Assembly: GCA_963680875.1 (NCBI GenBank)
Contig: OY804589.1
Span: 32,714,962-32,778,961, forward strand
DNA from: Bathymodiolus brooksi
Lineage: Eukaryota > Mollusca > Bivalvia > Mytilida > Modiolidae
Length of the DNA: 64,000 nt
Direction of reading: 5' to 3'
Both the position numbers and the translations under genes were made by a program. The stretch's first letter is position 1. Each line of letters opens with the position of its first letter. The notes beneath the pieces were generated by a model. The model saw only the letters and a program-made list of their open reading frames with translations. It did not search any database and was not told the origin of the DNA. This document shows, piece after piece, positions 39,723-54,600 of the stretch.

Positions 39723-42533
39723 TTGTATTGTAAGTATTACTGTGTATGTCGATTTATTAAGGATGTTTGTATTGTAAGTATTACTGTGTATGTAAATTTA
39801 GCAATGATTTTGTGTTGTAAGTATTACTGTGTATGTCGACTTATCAAGGGTGTTTGTATTGTAAGTATTACTATGTATGTAGACTTACCAAGGATGTTTG
39901 TATTGTAAGTATTACTGTGTATGTAGACTTACCAAGGATATTTGTATTGTAAGTATTACTGTGTATGTCGACTTACCAAGGATGTTTGTATTGTAAGTAT
40001 TACTGTGTATGTCGACTTACCAAGGATGTTTGTATTGTAAGTATTACTGTGTATGTAGACTTATCAAGGGTGTTTGTATTGTAAGTATTACTGTGTATGT
40101 CGACTTACCAAGGATGTTTGTATTGTAAGTATTACTGTGTATGTCGACTTACCAAGGATGTTTGAATTGTAAGTATTACTGTGCATGTCGACTTACCAAG
40201 GGTGTTTGTATTGTAAGTATTACTGTGCATGTCGACTTACCAAGGATTTTTGCATTGTAAGTATTACTGTATGTAGACTTACCAAGGATGTTTGTATTGT
40301 AAGTATTACTGTGAATGTAGACTTACCAAGGGTGTTTGTATTGTAAGTATTACTCTGTATGTAGACTTACCAAGGGTGTTTGTATTGTAAGTATTAATGT
40401 GAATGTCAACTTACCAAGGATGTTTCTATTGTAAGTATTACTGTGTATGTAGACGTATCAAGGTTGCTTGCATTGTAAGTATTACTGTGTATGTCCATTT
40501 ATTAAGGATGTTTGTATTGTAAGTATTACTGTGTATGTAGACGTATCACGGATGTTTGTATTGTAAGTATTGCTGTGTATGTAGACGTATCAAGGATGTT
40601 TGTATTGTAAGTATTACTGTGTATGTAGACTTACCAAGGTTGTTTGTATTGTAAGTATTACTGTGTATGTAAACTTACCAAGGATGTTTGTATTGTAAAT
40701 ATTACTGTGTATGTCGACTTCCCAAGGATGTTTGTATTGTAAGTATTACTGTGTATGTCGACTTCCCAAGGGTGTTTGCATTGTAAGTATTACTGTGTAT
40801 GTCGACCTACCAAGGATGTTTATATTGCGAGTATTACTGTGTATGTCGACTTACCAAGGATGTTTGTATTGTAAGTATTACTGTGCATGTCGACTTACCA
40901 AGGATGTTTCTATTGTAAGTATTACTATGTATGTCGACTTACCAAGGGTGTTTGTATTGTAAGTATTACTGTGTATGTCGACTTACCAAGGATGTTTGTA
41001 TTGTAAGTATTACTGTGTATGTAGACGTATCAATGTTGTTTGTATTGTAAGTATTACTGTGTATGTCGACTTACCAAGGATGTTTATATTGCGAGTATTA
41101 CTGTGTATATAGACTTACCAAGGATGTTTGTATTGTAAGTATTACTGTGTATGTCGACTTACCAAGGATGTTTGTATTGTAAGTATTATTGTGCATGTCG
41201 ACTTACCAAGGATGTTTGTATTGTAAGTATTACTGTGTATGTCGACTTACCAAGGATGTTTGTATTGTAAGTATTACTGTGCATGTCGACTTACCAAGGA
41301 TGTTTGTATTGTAAGTATTACTATGTATATCGACTTACCAAGGGTGTTTGTATTGTAAGTATTACTGTGTATGTCGACTTACCAAGGATGTTTGTATTGT
41401 AAGTATTACTGTGTATGTAGACTTATCAAGGGTGTTTGTATTGTAAGTATTACTGTGTATGTCGACTTACCAAGGATGTTTGTATTGTAAGTATTACTGT
41501 GTAAGTCGACTTACCAAGGATGTTTCTATTGTAAGTATTACTGTGTATGTAGACGTATCAAGGTTGTTTGTATTGTAAGTATTACTGTGTATGTCGATTT
41601 ATTAAGGATGTTTGTATTGTAAGTATTACGGTGTATGTAGACGTATCACGGATGTTTGTATTGTAAGTATTGCTGTGTATGTAGACGTATCAAGGGTGTT
41701 TGTATTGTAAGTATTACTGTGTATGTCGACTTACCAAGGATGTTTGTATTGTAAATATTACTGTGTATGTAGACTTACCAAGGATGTTTGTATTGTAAGT
41801 ATTACTGTATATGTAGACTTACCAAGGTTGTTTGTATTGTCAGTATTACTGTGTATGTAGACTTACCAAGGATGTTTGTATTGTAAATATTACTGTGTAT
41901 GTCGACTTCCCACGGGTGTTTGCATTGTAAGTATTACTGTGTATGTCGACCTACCAAGGATGTTTATATTGCGAGTATTACTGTGTATATAGACTTACCA
42001 AGGATGTTTGTATTGTAAGTATTACTGTGCATGTCGACTTACCAAGGATGTTTGTATTGTAAGTATTATTGTGCATGTCGACTTACCAAGGATGTTTGTA
42101 TTGTAAGTATTACTGTGTATGTCGACTTACCAAGGATGTTTGTATTGTAAGTATTACTGTGCATGTCGACTTACCAAGGATGTTTGTATTGTACGTATTA
42201 CTGTGTATGTCGACTTACCAAGGATGTTTGTATTGTAAGTATTACTGTGTATGTCGACTTACCAAGGGTGTTTGTATTGTAAGTATTACTGTGCATGTCG
42301 ACTTACCAAGGATTTTTGCATTGTAAGTATTACTGTATGTAGACTTACCAAGGATGTTTGTATTGTAAGTATTACTGTGAACTTAGACTTTCCAAGGGTG
42401 TTTGTATTGTAAGTATTACTCTGTATGTAGACTTACCAAGGGTGTTTGTATTGTAAGTATTACTGTGTATGTCGACTTACCAAGGATGTTTCTATTGTAA
42501 GTATTACTGTGTATGTAGACGTATCTAGGTTGT
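39723..42533. repeat. 64-monomer HOR (2,811 bp)
   Basis: The array switches here from the 75-type to the 64-type. The second 43-bp marker is absent and 14 extra monomers lie between the GGATATTTG and GTCGACTTCCC monomers, as in 1,393-4,203. Private changes are GGTTGCTTGC near 40,465 and GTGTAAGTCGAC near 41,500. Confidence 0.87.
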
Positions 42534-45500
42534 TTGTATTGTAAGTATTACTGTGTATGTCGATTTATTAAGGATGTTTGTATTGTAAGTATTACTGTGT
42601 ATGTAAATTTAGCAATGATTTTGTGTTGTAAGTATTACTGTGTATGTCGACTTATCAAGGGTGTTTGTATTGTAAGTATTACTATGTATGTAGACTTACC
42701 AAGGATGTTTGTATTGTAAGTATTACTGTGTATGTAGACTTACCAAGGATATTTGTATTGTAAGTATTACTGTGTATGTCGACTTACCAAGGATGTTTGT
42801 ATTGTAAGTATTACTGTGTATGTAGACTTACCAAGGTTGTTTGTATTGTAAGTATTACTGTGTATGTAAACTTACCAAGGATGTTTGTATTGTAAATATT
42901 ACTGTGTATGTCGACTTCCCAAGGATGTTTGTATTGTAAGTATTACTGTGTATGTCGACTTCCCAAGGGTGTTTGCATTGTAAGTATTACTGTGTATGTC
43001 GACCTACCAAGGATGTTTATATTGCGAGTATTACTGTGTATGTCGACTTACCAAGGATGTTTGTATTGTAAGTATTACTGTGCATGTCGACTTACCAAGG
43101 ATGTTTCTATTGTAAGTATTACTATGTATGTCGACTTACCAAGGGTGTTTGTATTGTAAGTATTACTGTGTATGTCGACTTACCAAGGATGTTTGTATTG
43201 TAAGTATTACTGTGTATGTAGACTTATCAAGGGTGTTTGTATTGTAAGTATTACTGTGTATGTCGACTTACCAAGGATGTTTGTATTGTAAGTATTACTG
43301 TGTATGTCGACTTACCAAGGATGTTTGAATTGTAAGTATTACTGTGCATGTCGACTTACCAAGGGTGTTTGTATTGTAAGTATTACTGTGCATGTCGACT
43401 TACCAAGGATTTTTGCATTGTAAGTATTACTGTATGTAGACTTACCAAGGATGTTTGTATTGTAAGTATTACTGTGAATGTAGACTTACCAAGGGTGTTT
43501 GTATTGTAAGTATTACTCTGTATGTAGACTTACCAAGGGTGTTTGTATTGTAAGTATTAATGTGTATGTCAACTTACCAAGGATGTTTCTATTGTAAGTA
43601 TTACTGTGTATGTAGACGTATCAAGGTTGTTTGCATTGTAAGTATTACTGTGTATGTCCATTTATTAAGGATGTTTGTATTGTAAGTATTACTGTGTATG
43701 TAGACGTATCACGGATGTTTGTATTGTAAGTATTGCTGTGTATGTAGATGTATCAAGGGTGTTTGTATTGTAAGTATTACTGTGTATGTCGACCTACCAA
43801 GGATGTTTGTATTGTAAATATTACTGTGTATGTAGACTTACCAAGGATGTTTGTATTGTAAGTATTACTTTGTATTTAGACTTAGCAATGATTTTGTGTT
43901 GTAAGTATTACTGTGTATGTCGACTTATCAAGGGTGTTTGTATTGTAAGTATTACTATGTATGTAGACTTACCAAGGATGTTTGTATTGTAAGTATTACT
44001 GTGTATGTCGACTTACCAAGGATGTTTGTATTGTAAGTATTACTCTGCATGTCGACTTACCAAGGGTGTTTGTATTGTAAGTATTACTGTGCATGTCGAC
44101 TTACCAAGGATGTTTGCATTGTAAGTATTACTGTATGTAGACTTACCAAGGATGTTTGTATTGTAAGTATTACTGTGAATGTAGACTTACCAAGGGTGTT
44201 TGTATTGTAAGTATTACTCTGTATGTAGACTTACCAAGGGTGTTTGTATTGTAAGTATTACTGTGTATGTCGACTTACCAAGGATGTTTCTATTGTAAGT
44301 ATTACTGTGTATGTAGACGTATCAATGTTGTTTGTATTGTAAGTATTACTGTGTATGTCGACCTACCAAGGATGTTTATATTGCGAGTATTACTGTGTAT
44401 ATAGACTTACCAAGGATGTTTGTATTGTAAGTATTACTGTGTATGTCGACTTACCAAGGATGTTTGTATTGTAAGTATTATTGTGCATGTCGACTTACCA
44501 AGGATGTTTGTATTGTAAGTATTACTGTGTATGTCGACTTACCAAGGATGTTTGTATTGTAAGTATTACTGTGCATGTCGACTTACCAAGGATGTTTGTA
44601 TTGTAAGTATTACTATGTATATCGACTTACCAAGGGTGTTTGTATTGTAAGTATTACTGTGTATGTCGACTTACCAAGGATGTTTGTATTGTAAGTATTA
44701 CTGTGTATGTAGACTTATCAAGGGTGTTTGTATTGTAAGTATTACTGTGTATGTCGATTTATTAAGGATGTTTGTATTGTAAGTATTACGGTGTATGTAG
44801 ACGTATCACGGATGTTTGTATTGTAAGTATTGCTGTGTATGTAGACGTATCAAGGGTGTTTGTATTGTAAGTATTACTGTGTATGTCGACTTACCAAGGA
44901 TGTTTGTATTGTAAATATTACTGTGTATGTAGACTTACCAAGGATGTTTGTATTGTAAGTATTACTGTATATGTAGACTTACCAAGGTTGTTTGTATTGT
45001 CAGTATTACTGTGTATGTAGACTTACCAAGGATGTTTGTATTGTAAATATTACTGTGTATGTCGACTTCCCACGGGTGTTTGCATTGTAAGTATTACTGT
45101 GTATGTCGACCTACCAAGGATGTTTATATTGCGAGTATTACTGTGTATATAGACTTACCAAGGATGTTTGTATTGTAAGTATTACTGTGCATGTCGACTT
45201 ACCAAGGATGTTTGTATTGTAAGTATTATTGTGCATGTCGACTTACCAAGGATGTTTGTATTGTAAGTATTACTGTGTATGTCGACTTACCAAGGATGTT
45301 TGTATTGTAAGTATTACTGTGCATGTCGACTTACCAAGGATGTTTGTATTGTACGTATTACTGTGTATGTCGACTTACCAAGGATGTTTGCATTGTAAGT
45401 ATTACTGTGTATGTCGACTTACCAAGGGTGTTTGTATTGTAAGTATTACTGTGCATGTCGACTTACCAAGGATTTTTGCATTGTAAGTATTACTGTATGT

Positions 45501-45693
45501 AGACTTACCAAGGATGTTTGTATTGTAAGTATTACTGTGAACTTAGACTTTCCAAGGGTGTTTGTATTGTAAGTATTACTCTGTATGTAGACTTACCAAG
45601 GGTGTTTGTATTGTAAGTATTACTGTGTATGTCGACTTACCAAGGATGTTTCTATTGTAAGTATTACTGTGTATGTAGACGTATCTAGGTTGT
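42534..45693. repeat. 72-monomer HOR (3,160 bp)
   Basis: This is a 75-type unit missing exactly three consecutive monomers (132 bp) near 44,755, where the CTTATCAAGGG monomer is followed directly by GTCGATTTATTAAGG. Otherwise the order and both 43-bp markers are those of the full unit. Confidence 0.87.
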
Positions 45694-48600
45694 TTGTATT
45701 GTAAGTATTACTGTGTATGTCGATTTATTAAGGATGTTTGTATTGTAAGTATTACTGTGTATGTAAATTTAGCAATGATTTTGTGTTGTAAGTATTACTG
45801 TGTATGTCGACTTATCAAGGGTGTTTGTATTGTAAGTATTACTATGTATGTAGACTTACCAAGGATGTTTGTATTGTAAGTATTACTGTGTATGTAGACT
45901 TACCAAGGATATTTGTATTGTAAGTATTACTGTGTATGTCGACTTACCAAGGATGTTTGTATTGTAAGTATTACTGTGTATGTCGACTTACCAAGGATGT
46001 TTGTATTGTAAGTATTACTGTGTATGTAGACTTATCAAGGGTGTTTGTATTGTAAGTATTACTGTGTATGTCGACTTCCCAAGGATGTTTGTATTGTAAG
46101 TATTACTGTGTATGTCGACTTCCCAAGGGTGTTTGCATTGTAAGTATTACTGTGTATGTCGACCTACCAAGGATGTTTATATTGCGAGTATTACTGTGTA
46201 TGTCGACTTACCAAGGATGTTTGTATTGTAAGTATTACTGTGCATGTCGACTTACCAAGGATGTTTCTATTGTAAGTATTACTATGTATGTCGACTTACC
46301 AAGGGTGTTTGTATTGTAAGTATTACTGTGTATGTCGACTTACCAAGGATGTTTGTATTGTAAGTATTACTGTGTATGTAGACTTATCAAGGGTGTTTGT
46401 ATTGTAAGTATTACTGTGTATGTCGACTTACCAAGGATGTTTGTATTGTAAGTATTACTGTGTATGTCGACTTACCAAGGATGTTTGAATTGTAAGTATT
46501 ACTGTGCATGTCGACTTACCAAGGGTGTTTGTATTGTAAGTATTACTGTGCATGTCGACTTACCAAGGATTTTTGCATTGTAAGTATTACTGTATGTAGA
46601 CTTACCAAGGATGTTTGTATTGTAAGTATTACTGTGAATGTAGACTTACCAAGGGTGTTTGTATTGTAAGTATTACTCTGTATGTAGACTTACCAAGGGT
46701 GTTTGTATTGTAAGTATTAATGTGTATGTCAACTTACCAAGGATGTTTCTATTGTAAGTATTACTGTGTATGTAGACGTATCAAGGTTGTTTGCATTGTA
46801 AGTATTACTGTGTATGTCCATTTATTAAGGATGTTTGTATTGTAAGTATTACTGTGTATGTAGACGTATCACGGATGTTTGTATTGTAAGTATTGCTGTG
46901 TATGTAGATGTATCAAGGGTGTTTGTATTGTAAGTATTACTGTGTATGTCGACCTACCAAGGATGTTTGTATTGTAAATATTACTGTGTATGTAGACTTA
47001 CCAAGGATGTTTGTATTGTAAGTATTACTTTGTATTTAGACTTAGCAATGATTTTGTGTTGTAAGTATTACTGTGTATGTCGACTTATCAAGGGTGTTTG
47101 TATTGTAAGTATTACTATGTATGTAGACTTACCAAGGATGTTTGTATTGTAAGTATTACTGTGTATGTCGACTTACCAAGGATGTTTGTATTGTAAGTAT
47201 TACTCTGCATGTCGACTTACCAAAGGTGTTTGTATTGTAAGTATTACTGTGCATGTCGACTTACCAAGGATGTTTGCATTGTAAGTATTACTGTATGTAG
47301 ACTTACCAAGGATGTTTGTATTGTAAGTATTACTGTGAATGTAGACTTACCAAGGGTGTTTGTATTGTAAGTATTACTCTGTATGTAGACTTACCAAGGG
47401 TTTTTGTATTGTAAGTATTACTGTGTATGTCGACTTACCAAGGATGTTTCTATTGTAAGTATTACTGTGTATGTAGACGTATCAATGTTGTTTGTATTGT
47501 AAGTATTACTGTGTATGTCGACCTACCAAGGATGTTTATATTGCGAGTATTACTGTGTATATAGACTTACCAAGGATGTTTGTATTGTAAGTATTACTGT
47601 GTATGTCGACTTACCAAGGATGTTTGTATTGTAAGTATTATTGTGCATGTCGACTTACCAAGGATGTTTGTATTGTAAGTATTACTGTGTATGTCGACTT
47701 ACCAAGGATGTTTGTATTGTAAGTATTACTGTGCATGTCGACTTACCAAGGATGTTTGTATTGTAAGTATTACTATGTATATCGACTTACCAAGGGTGTT
47801 TGTATTGTAAGTATTACTGTGTATGTCGACTTACCAAGGATGTTTGTATTGTAAGTATTACTGTGTATGTAGACTTATCAAGGGTGTTTGTATTGTAAGT
47901 ATTACTGTGTATGTCGACTTACCAAGGATGTTTGTATTGTAAGTATTACTGTGTATGTCGACTTACCAAGGATGTTTCTATTGTAAGTATTACTGTGTAT
48001 GTAGACGTATCAAGGTTGTTTGTATTGTAAGTATTACTGTGTATGTCGATTTATTAAGGATGTTTGTATTGTAAGTATTACGGTGTATGTAGACGTATCA
48101 CGGATGTTTGTATTGTAAGTATTGCTGTGTATGTAGACGTATCAAGGGTGTTTGTATTGTAAGTATTACTGTGTATGTCGACTTACCAAGGATGTTTGTA
48201 TTGTAAATATTACTGTGTATGTAGACTTACCAAGGATGTTTGTATTGTAAGTATTACTGTATATGTAGACTTACCAAGGTTGTTTGTATTGTCAGTATTA
48301 CTGTGTATGTAGACTTACCAAGGATGTTTGTATTGTAAATATTACTGTGTATGTCGACTTCCCACGGGTGTTTGCATTGTAAGTATTACTGTGTATGTCG
48401 ACCTACCAAGGATGTTTATATTGCGAGTATTACTGTGTATATAGACTTACCAAGGATGTTTGTATTGTAAGTATTACTGTGCATGTCGACTTACCAAGGA
48501 TGTTTGTATTGTAAGTATTATTGTGCATGTCGACTTACCAAGGATGTTTGTATTGTAAGTATTACTGTGTATGTCGACTTACCAAGGATGTTTGTATTGT

Positions 48601-48897
48601 AAGTATTACTGTGTATGTCGACTTACCAAGGGTGTTTGTATTGTAAGTATTACTGTGCATGTCGACTTACCAAGGATTTTTGCATTGTAAGTATTACTGT
48701 ATGTAGACTTACCAAGGATGTTTGTATTGTAAGTATTACTGTGAACTTAGACTTTCCAAGGGTGTTTGTATTGTAAGTATTACTCTGTATGTAGACTTAC
48801 CAAGGGTGTTTGTATTGTAAGTATTACTGTGTATGTCGACTTACCAAGGATGTTTCTATTGTAAGTATTACTGTGTATGTAGACGTATCTAGGTTGT
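45694..48897. repeat. 73-monomer HOR (3,204 bp) with alternative deletion
   Basis: This unit has the same short spacing (374 bp) between its GTATCTAGG-linked marker and the GTCGACTTCCC monomer as the other 75-type units. However, it keeps different monomers: GTCGAC, GTCGAC and GTAGACTTATC remain, and the GGTTG and GTAAAC monomers are gone. The junction lies near 46,066-46,078. It also lacks two monomers near 48,600-48,640. From 47,506 onward it belongs to super-repeat copy B. Confidence 0.85.
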
Positions 48898-51664
48898 TTG
48901 TATTGTAAGTATTACTGTGTATGTCGATTTATTAAGGATGTTTGTATTGTAAGTATTACTGTGTATGTAAATTTAGCAATGATTTTGTGTTGTAAGTATT
49001 ACTGTGTATGTCGACTTATCAAGGGTGTTTGTATTGTAAGTATTACTATGTATGTAGACTTACCAAGGATGTTTGTATTGTAAGTATTACTGTGTATGTA
49101 GACTTACCAAGGATATTTGTATTGTAAGTATTACTGTGTATGTCGACTTACCAAGGATGTTTGTATTGTAAGTATTACTGTGTATGTCGACTTACCAAGG
49201 ATGTTTGTATTGTAAGTATTACTGTGTATGTAGACTTATCAAGGGTGTTTGTATTGTAAGTATTACTGTGTATGTCGACTTACCAAGGATGTTTGTATTG
49301 TAAGTATTACTGTGTATGTCGACTTACCAAGGATGTTTGAATTGTAAGTATTACTGTGCATGTCGACTTACCAAGGGTGTTTGTATTGTAAGTATTACTG
49401 TGCATGTCGACTTACCAAGGATTTTTGCATTGTAAGTATTACTGTATGTAGACTTACCAAGGATGTTTGTATTGTAAGTATTACTGTGAATGTAGACTTA
49501 CCAAGGGTGTTTGTATTGTAAGTATTACTCTGTATGTAGACTTACCAAGGGTGTTTGTATTGTAAGTATTAATGTGAATGTCAACTTACCAAGGATGTTT
49601 CTATTGTAAGTATTACTGTGTATGTAGACGTATCAAGGTTGTTTGCATTGTAAGTATTACTGTGTATGTCCATTTATTAAGGATGTTTGTATTGTAAGTA
49701 TTACTGTGTATGTAGACGTATCACGGATGTTTGTATTGTAAGTATTGCTGTGTATGTAGACGTATCAAGGATGTTTGTATTGTAAGTATTACTGTGTATG
49801 TAGACTTACCAAGGTTGTTTGTATTGTAAGTATTACTGTGTATGTAAACTTACCAAGGATGTTTGTATTGTAAATATTACTGTGTATGTCGACTTCCCAA
49901 GGATGTTTGTATTGTAAGTATTACTGTGTATGTCGATTTCCCAAGGGTGTTTGCATTGTAAGTATTACTGTGTATGTCGACCTACCAAGGATGTTTATAT
50001 TGCGAGTATTACTGTGTATGTCGACTTACCAAGGATGTTTGTATTGTAAGTATTACTGTGCATGTCGACTTACCAAGGATGTTTCTATTGTAAGTATTAC
50101 TATGTATGTCGACTTACCAAGGGTGTTTGTATTGTAAGTATTACTGTGTATGTCGACTTACCAAGGATGTTTGTATTGTAAGTATTACTGTGTATGTAGA
50201 CGTATCAATGTTGTTTGTATTGTAAGTATTACTGTGTATATAGACTTACCAAGGATGTTTGTATTGTAAGTATTACTGTGTATGTCGACTTACCAAGGAT
50301 GTTTGTATTGTAAGTATTATTGTGCATGTCGACTTACCAAGGATGTTTGTATTGTAAGTATTACTGTGTATGTCGACTTACCAAGGATGTTTGTATTGTA
50401 AGTATTACTGTGCATGTCGACTTACCAAGGATGTTTGTATTGTAAGTATTACTATGTATATCGACTTACCAAGGGTGTTTGTATTGTAAGTATTACTGTG
50501 TATGTCGACTTACCAAGGATGTTTGTATTGTAAGTATTACTGTGTATGTAGACTTATCAAGGATGTTTGTATTGTAAGTATTACTGTGTATGTCGACTTA
50601 CCAAGGATGTTTGTATTGTAAGTATTACTGTGTATGTCGACTTACCAAGGATGTTTCTATTGTAAGTATTACTGTGTATGTAGACGTATCAAGGTTGTTT
50701 GTATTGTAAGTATTACTGTGTATGTCGATTTATTAAGGATGTTTGTATTGTAAGTATTACGGTGTATGTAGACGTATCACGGATGTTTGTATTGTAAGTA
50801 TTGCTGTGTATGTAGACGTATCAAGGGTGTTTGTATTGTAAGTATTACTGTGTATGTCGACTTACCAAGGATGTTTGTATTGTAAATATTACTGTGTATG
50901 TAGACTTACCAAGGATGTTTGTATTGTAAGTATTACTGTATATGTAGACTTACCAAGGTTGTTTGTATTGTCAGTATTACTGTGTATGTAGACTTACCAA
51001 GGATGTTTGTATTGTAAATATTACTGTGTATGTCGACTTCCCACGGGTGTTTGCATTGTAAGTATTACTGTGTATGTCGACCTACCAAGGATGTTTATAT
51101 TGCGAGTATTACTGTGTATATAGACTTACCAAGGATGTTTGTATTGTAAGTATTACTGTGCATGTCGACTTACCAAGGATGTTTGTATTGTAAGTATTAT
51201 TGTGCATGTCGACTTACCAAGGATGTTTGTATTGTAAGTATTACTGTGTATGTCGACTTACCAAGGATGTTTGTATTGTAAGTATTACTGTGCATGTCGA
51301 CTTACCAAGGATGTTTGTATTGTACGTATTACTGTGTATGTCGACTTACCAAGGATGTTTGTATTGTAAGTATTACTGTGTATGTCGACTTACCAAGGGT
51401 GTTTGTATTGTAAGTATTACTGTGCATGTCGACTTACCAAGGATTTTTGCATTGTAAGTATTACTGTATGTAGACTTACCAAGGATGTTTGTATTGTAAG
51501 TATTACTGTGAACTTAGACTTTCCAAGGGTGTTTGTATTGTAAGTATTACTCTGTATGTAGACTTACCAAGGGTGTTTGTATTGTAAGTATTACTGTGTA
51601 TGTCGACTTACCAAGGATGTTTCTATTGTAAGTATTACTGTGTATGTAGACGTATCTAGGTTGT
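48898..51664. repeat. 63-monomer HOR (2,767 bp)
   Basis: This is the copy B counterpart of 1,393-4,203, shorter by one monomer near 50,230. It shares the GTCGATTTCCC variant near 49,933. Confidence 0.88.
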
Positions 51665-54600
51665 TTGTATTGTAAGTATTACTGTGTATGTCGATTTATT
51701 AAGGATGTTTGTATTGTAAGTATTACTGTGTATGTAAATTTAGCAATGATTTTGTGTTGTAAGTATTACTGTGTATGTCGACTTATCAAGGGTGTTTGTA
51801 TTGTAAGTATTACTATGTATGTAGACTTACCAAGGATGTTTGTATTGTAAGTATTACTGTGTATGTAGACTTACCAAGGATATTTGTATTGTAAGTATTA
51901 CTGTGTATGTCGACTTACCAAGGATGTTTGTATTGTAAGTATTACTGTGTATGTCGACTTACCAAGGATGTTTGTATTGTAAGTATTACTGTGTATGTAG
52001 ACTTATCAAGGGTGTTTGTATTGTAAGTATTACTGTGTATGTCGACTTACCAAGGATGTTTGTATTGTAAGTATTACTGTGTATGTCGACTTACCAAGGA
52101 TGTTTGAATTGTAAGTATTACTGTGCATGTCGACTTACCAAGGGTGTTTGTATTGTAAGTATTACTGTGCATGTCGACTTACCAAGGATTTTTGCATTGT
52201 AAGTATTACTGTATGTAGACTTACCAAGGATGTTTGTATTGTAAGTATTACTGTGAATGTAGACTTACCAAGGGTGTTTGTATTGTAAGTATTACTCTGT
52301 ATGTAGACTTACCAAGGGTGTTTGTATTGTAAGTATTAATGTGAATGTCAACTTACCAAGGATGTTTCTATTGTAAGTATTACTGTGTATGTAGACGTAT
52401 CAAGGTTGTTTGCATTGTAAGTATTACTGTGTATGTCCATTTATTAAGGATGTTTGTATTGTAAGTATTACTGTGTATGTAGACGTATCACGGATGTTTG
52501 TATTGTAAGTATTGCTGTGTATGTAGACGTATCAAGGATGTTTGTATTGTAAGTATTACTGTGTATGTAGACTTACCAAGGTTGTTTGTATTGTAAGTAT
52601 TACTGTGTATGTAAACTTACCAAGGATGTTTGTATTGTAAATATTACTGTGTATGTCGACTTCCCAAGGATGTTTGTATTGTAAGTATTACTGTGTATGT
52701 CGACTTCCCAAGGGTGTTTGCATTGTAAGTATTACTGTGTATGTCGACCTACCAAGGATGTTTATATTGCGAGTATTACTGTGTACGTCGACTTACCAAG
52801 GATGTTTGTATTGTAAGTATTACTGTGCATGTCGACTTACCAAGGATGTTTCTATTGTAAGTATTACTATGTATGTCGACTTACCAAGGGTGTTTGTATT
52901 GTAAGTATTACTGTGTATGTCGACTTACCAAGGATGTTTGTATTGTAAGTATTACTGTGTATGTAGACGTATCAATGTTGTTTGTATTGTATGTATTACT
53001 GTGTATGTCGACCTACCAAGGATGTTTATATTGCGAGTATTACTGTGTATATAGACTTACCAAGGATGTTTGTATTGTAAGTATTACTGTGTATGTCGAC
53101 TTACCAAGGATGTTTGTATTGTAAGTATTATTGTGCATGTCGACTTACCAAGGATGTTTGTATTGTAAGTATTACTGTGTATGTCGACTTACCAAGGATG
53201 TTTGTATTGTAAGTATTACTGTGTATGTCGACTTACCAAGGTTGTTTGTATTGTAAATATTACTCTGTATGTAGACTTACCAAGGGTGTTTGTATTGTAA
53301 GTATTAATGTGTATGTCAACTTACCAAGGATGTTTCTATTGTAAGTATTACTGTGTATGTAGACGTATCAAGGTTGTTTGCATTGTAAGTATTACTGTGT
53401 ATGTCCATTTATTAAGGATGTTTGTATTGTAAGTATTACTGTGTATGTAGACGTATCACGGATGTTTGTATTGTAAGTATTGCTGTGTATGTAGATGTAT
53501 CAAGGGTGTTTGTATTGTAAGTATTACTGTGTATGTCGACCTACCAAGGATGTTTGTATTGTAAATATTACTGTGTATGTAGACTTACCAAGGATGTTTG
53601 TATTGTAAGTATTACTTTGTATTTAGACTTAGCAATGATTTTGTGTTGTAAGTATTACTGTGTATGTCGACTTATCAAGGGTGTTTGTATTGTAAGTATT
53701 ACTATGTATGTAGACTTACCAAGGATGTTTGTATTGTAAGTATTACTGTGTATGTCGACTTACCAAGGATGTTTGTATTGTAAGTATTACTCTGCATGTC
53801 GACTTACCAAAGGTGTTTGTATTGTAAGTATTACTGTGCATGTCGACTTACCAAGGATGTTTGCATTGTAAGTATTACTGTATGTAGACTTACCAAGGAT
53901 GTTTGTATTGTAAGTATTACTGTGAATGTAGACTTACCAAGGGTGTTTGTATTGTAAGTATTACTCTGTATGTAGACTTACCAAGGGTGTTTGTATTGTA
54001 AGTATTACTGTGTATGTCGACTTACCAAGGATGTTTCTATTGTAAGTATTACTGTGTATGTAGACGTATCAATGTTGTTTGTATTGTAAGTATTACTGTG
54101 TATGTCGACCTACCAAGGATGTTTATATTGCGAGTATTACTGTGTATATAGACTTACCAAGGATGTTTGTATTGTAAGTATTACTGTGTATGTCGACTTA
54201 CCAAGGATGTTTGTATTGTAAGTATTATTGTGCATGTCGACTTACCAAGGATGTTTGTATTGTAAGTATTACTGTGTATGTCGACTTACCAAGGATGTTT
54301 GTATTGTAAGTATTACTGTGCATGTCGACTTACCAAGGATGTTTGTATTGTAAGTATTACTATGTATATCGACTTACCAAGGGTGTTTGTATTGTAAGTA
54401 TTACTGTGTATGTCGACTTACCAAGGATGTTTGTATTGTAAGTATTACTGTGTATGTAGACTTATCAAGGGTGTTTGTATTGTAAGTATTACTGTGTATG
54501 TCGACTTACCAAGGATGTTTGTATTGTAAGTATTACTGTGTATGTCGACTTACCAAGGATGTTTCTATTGTAAGTATTACTGTGTATGTAGACGTATCAA

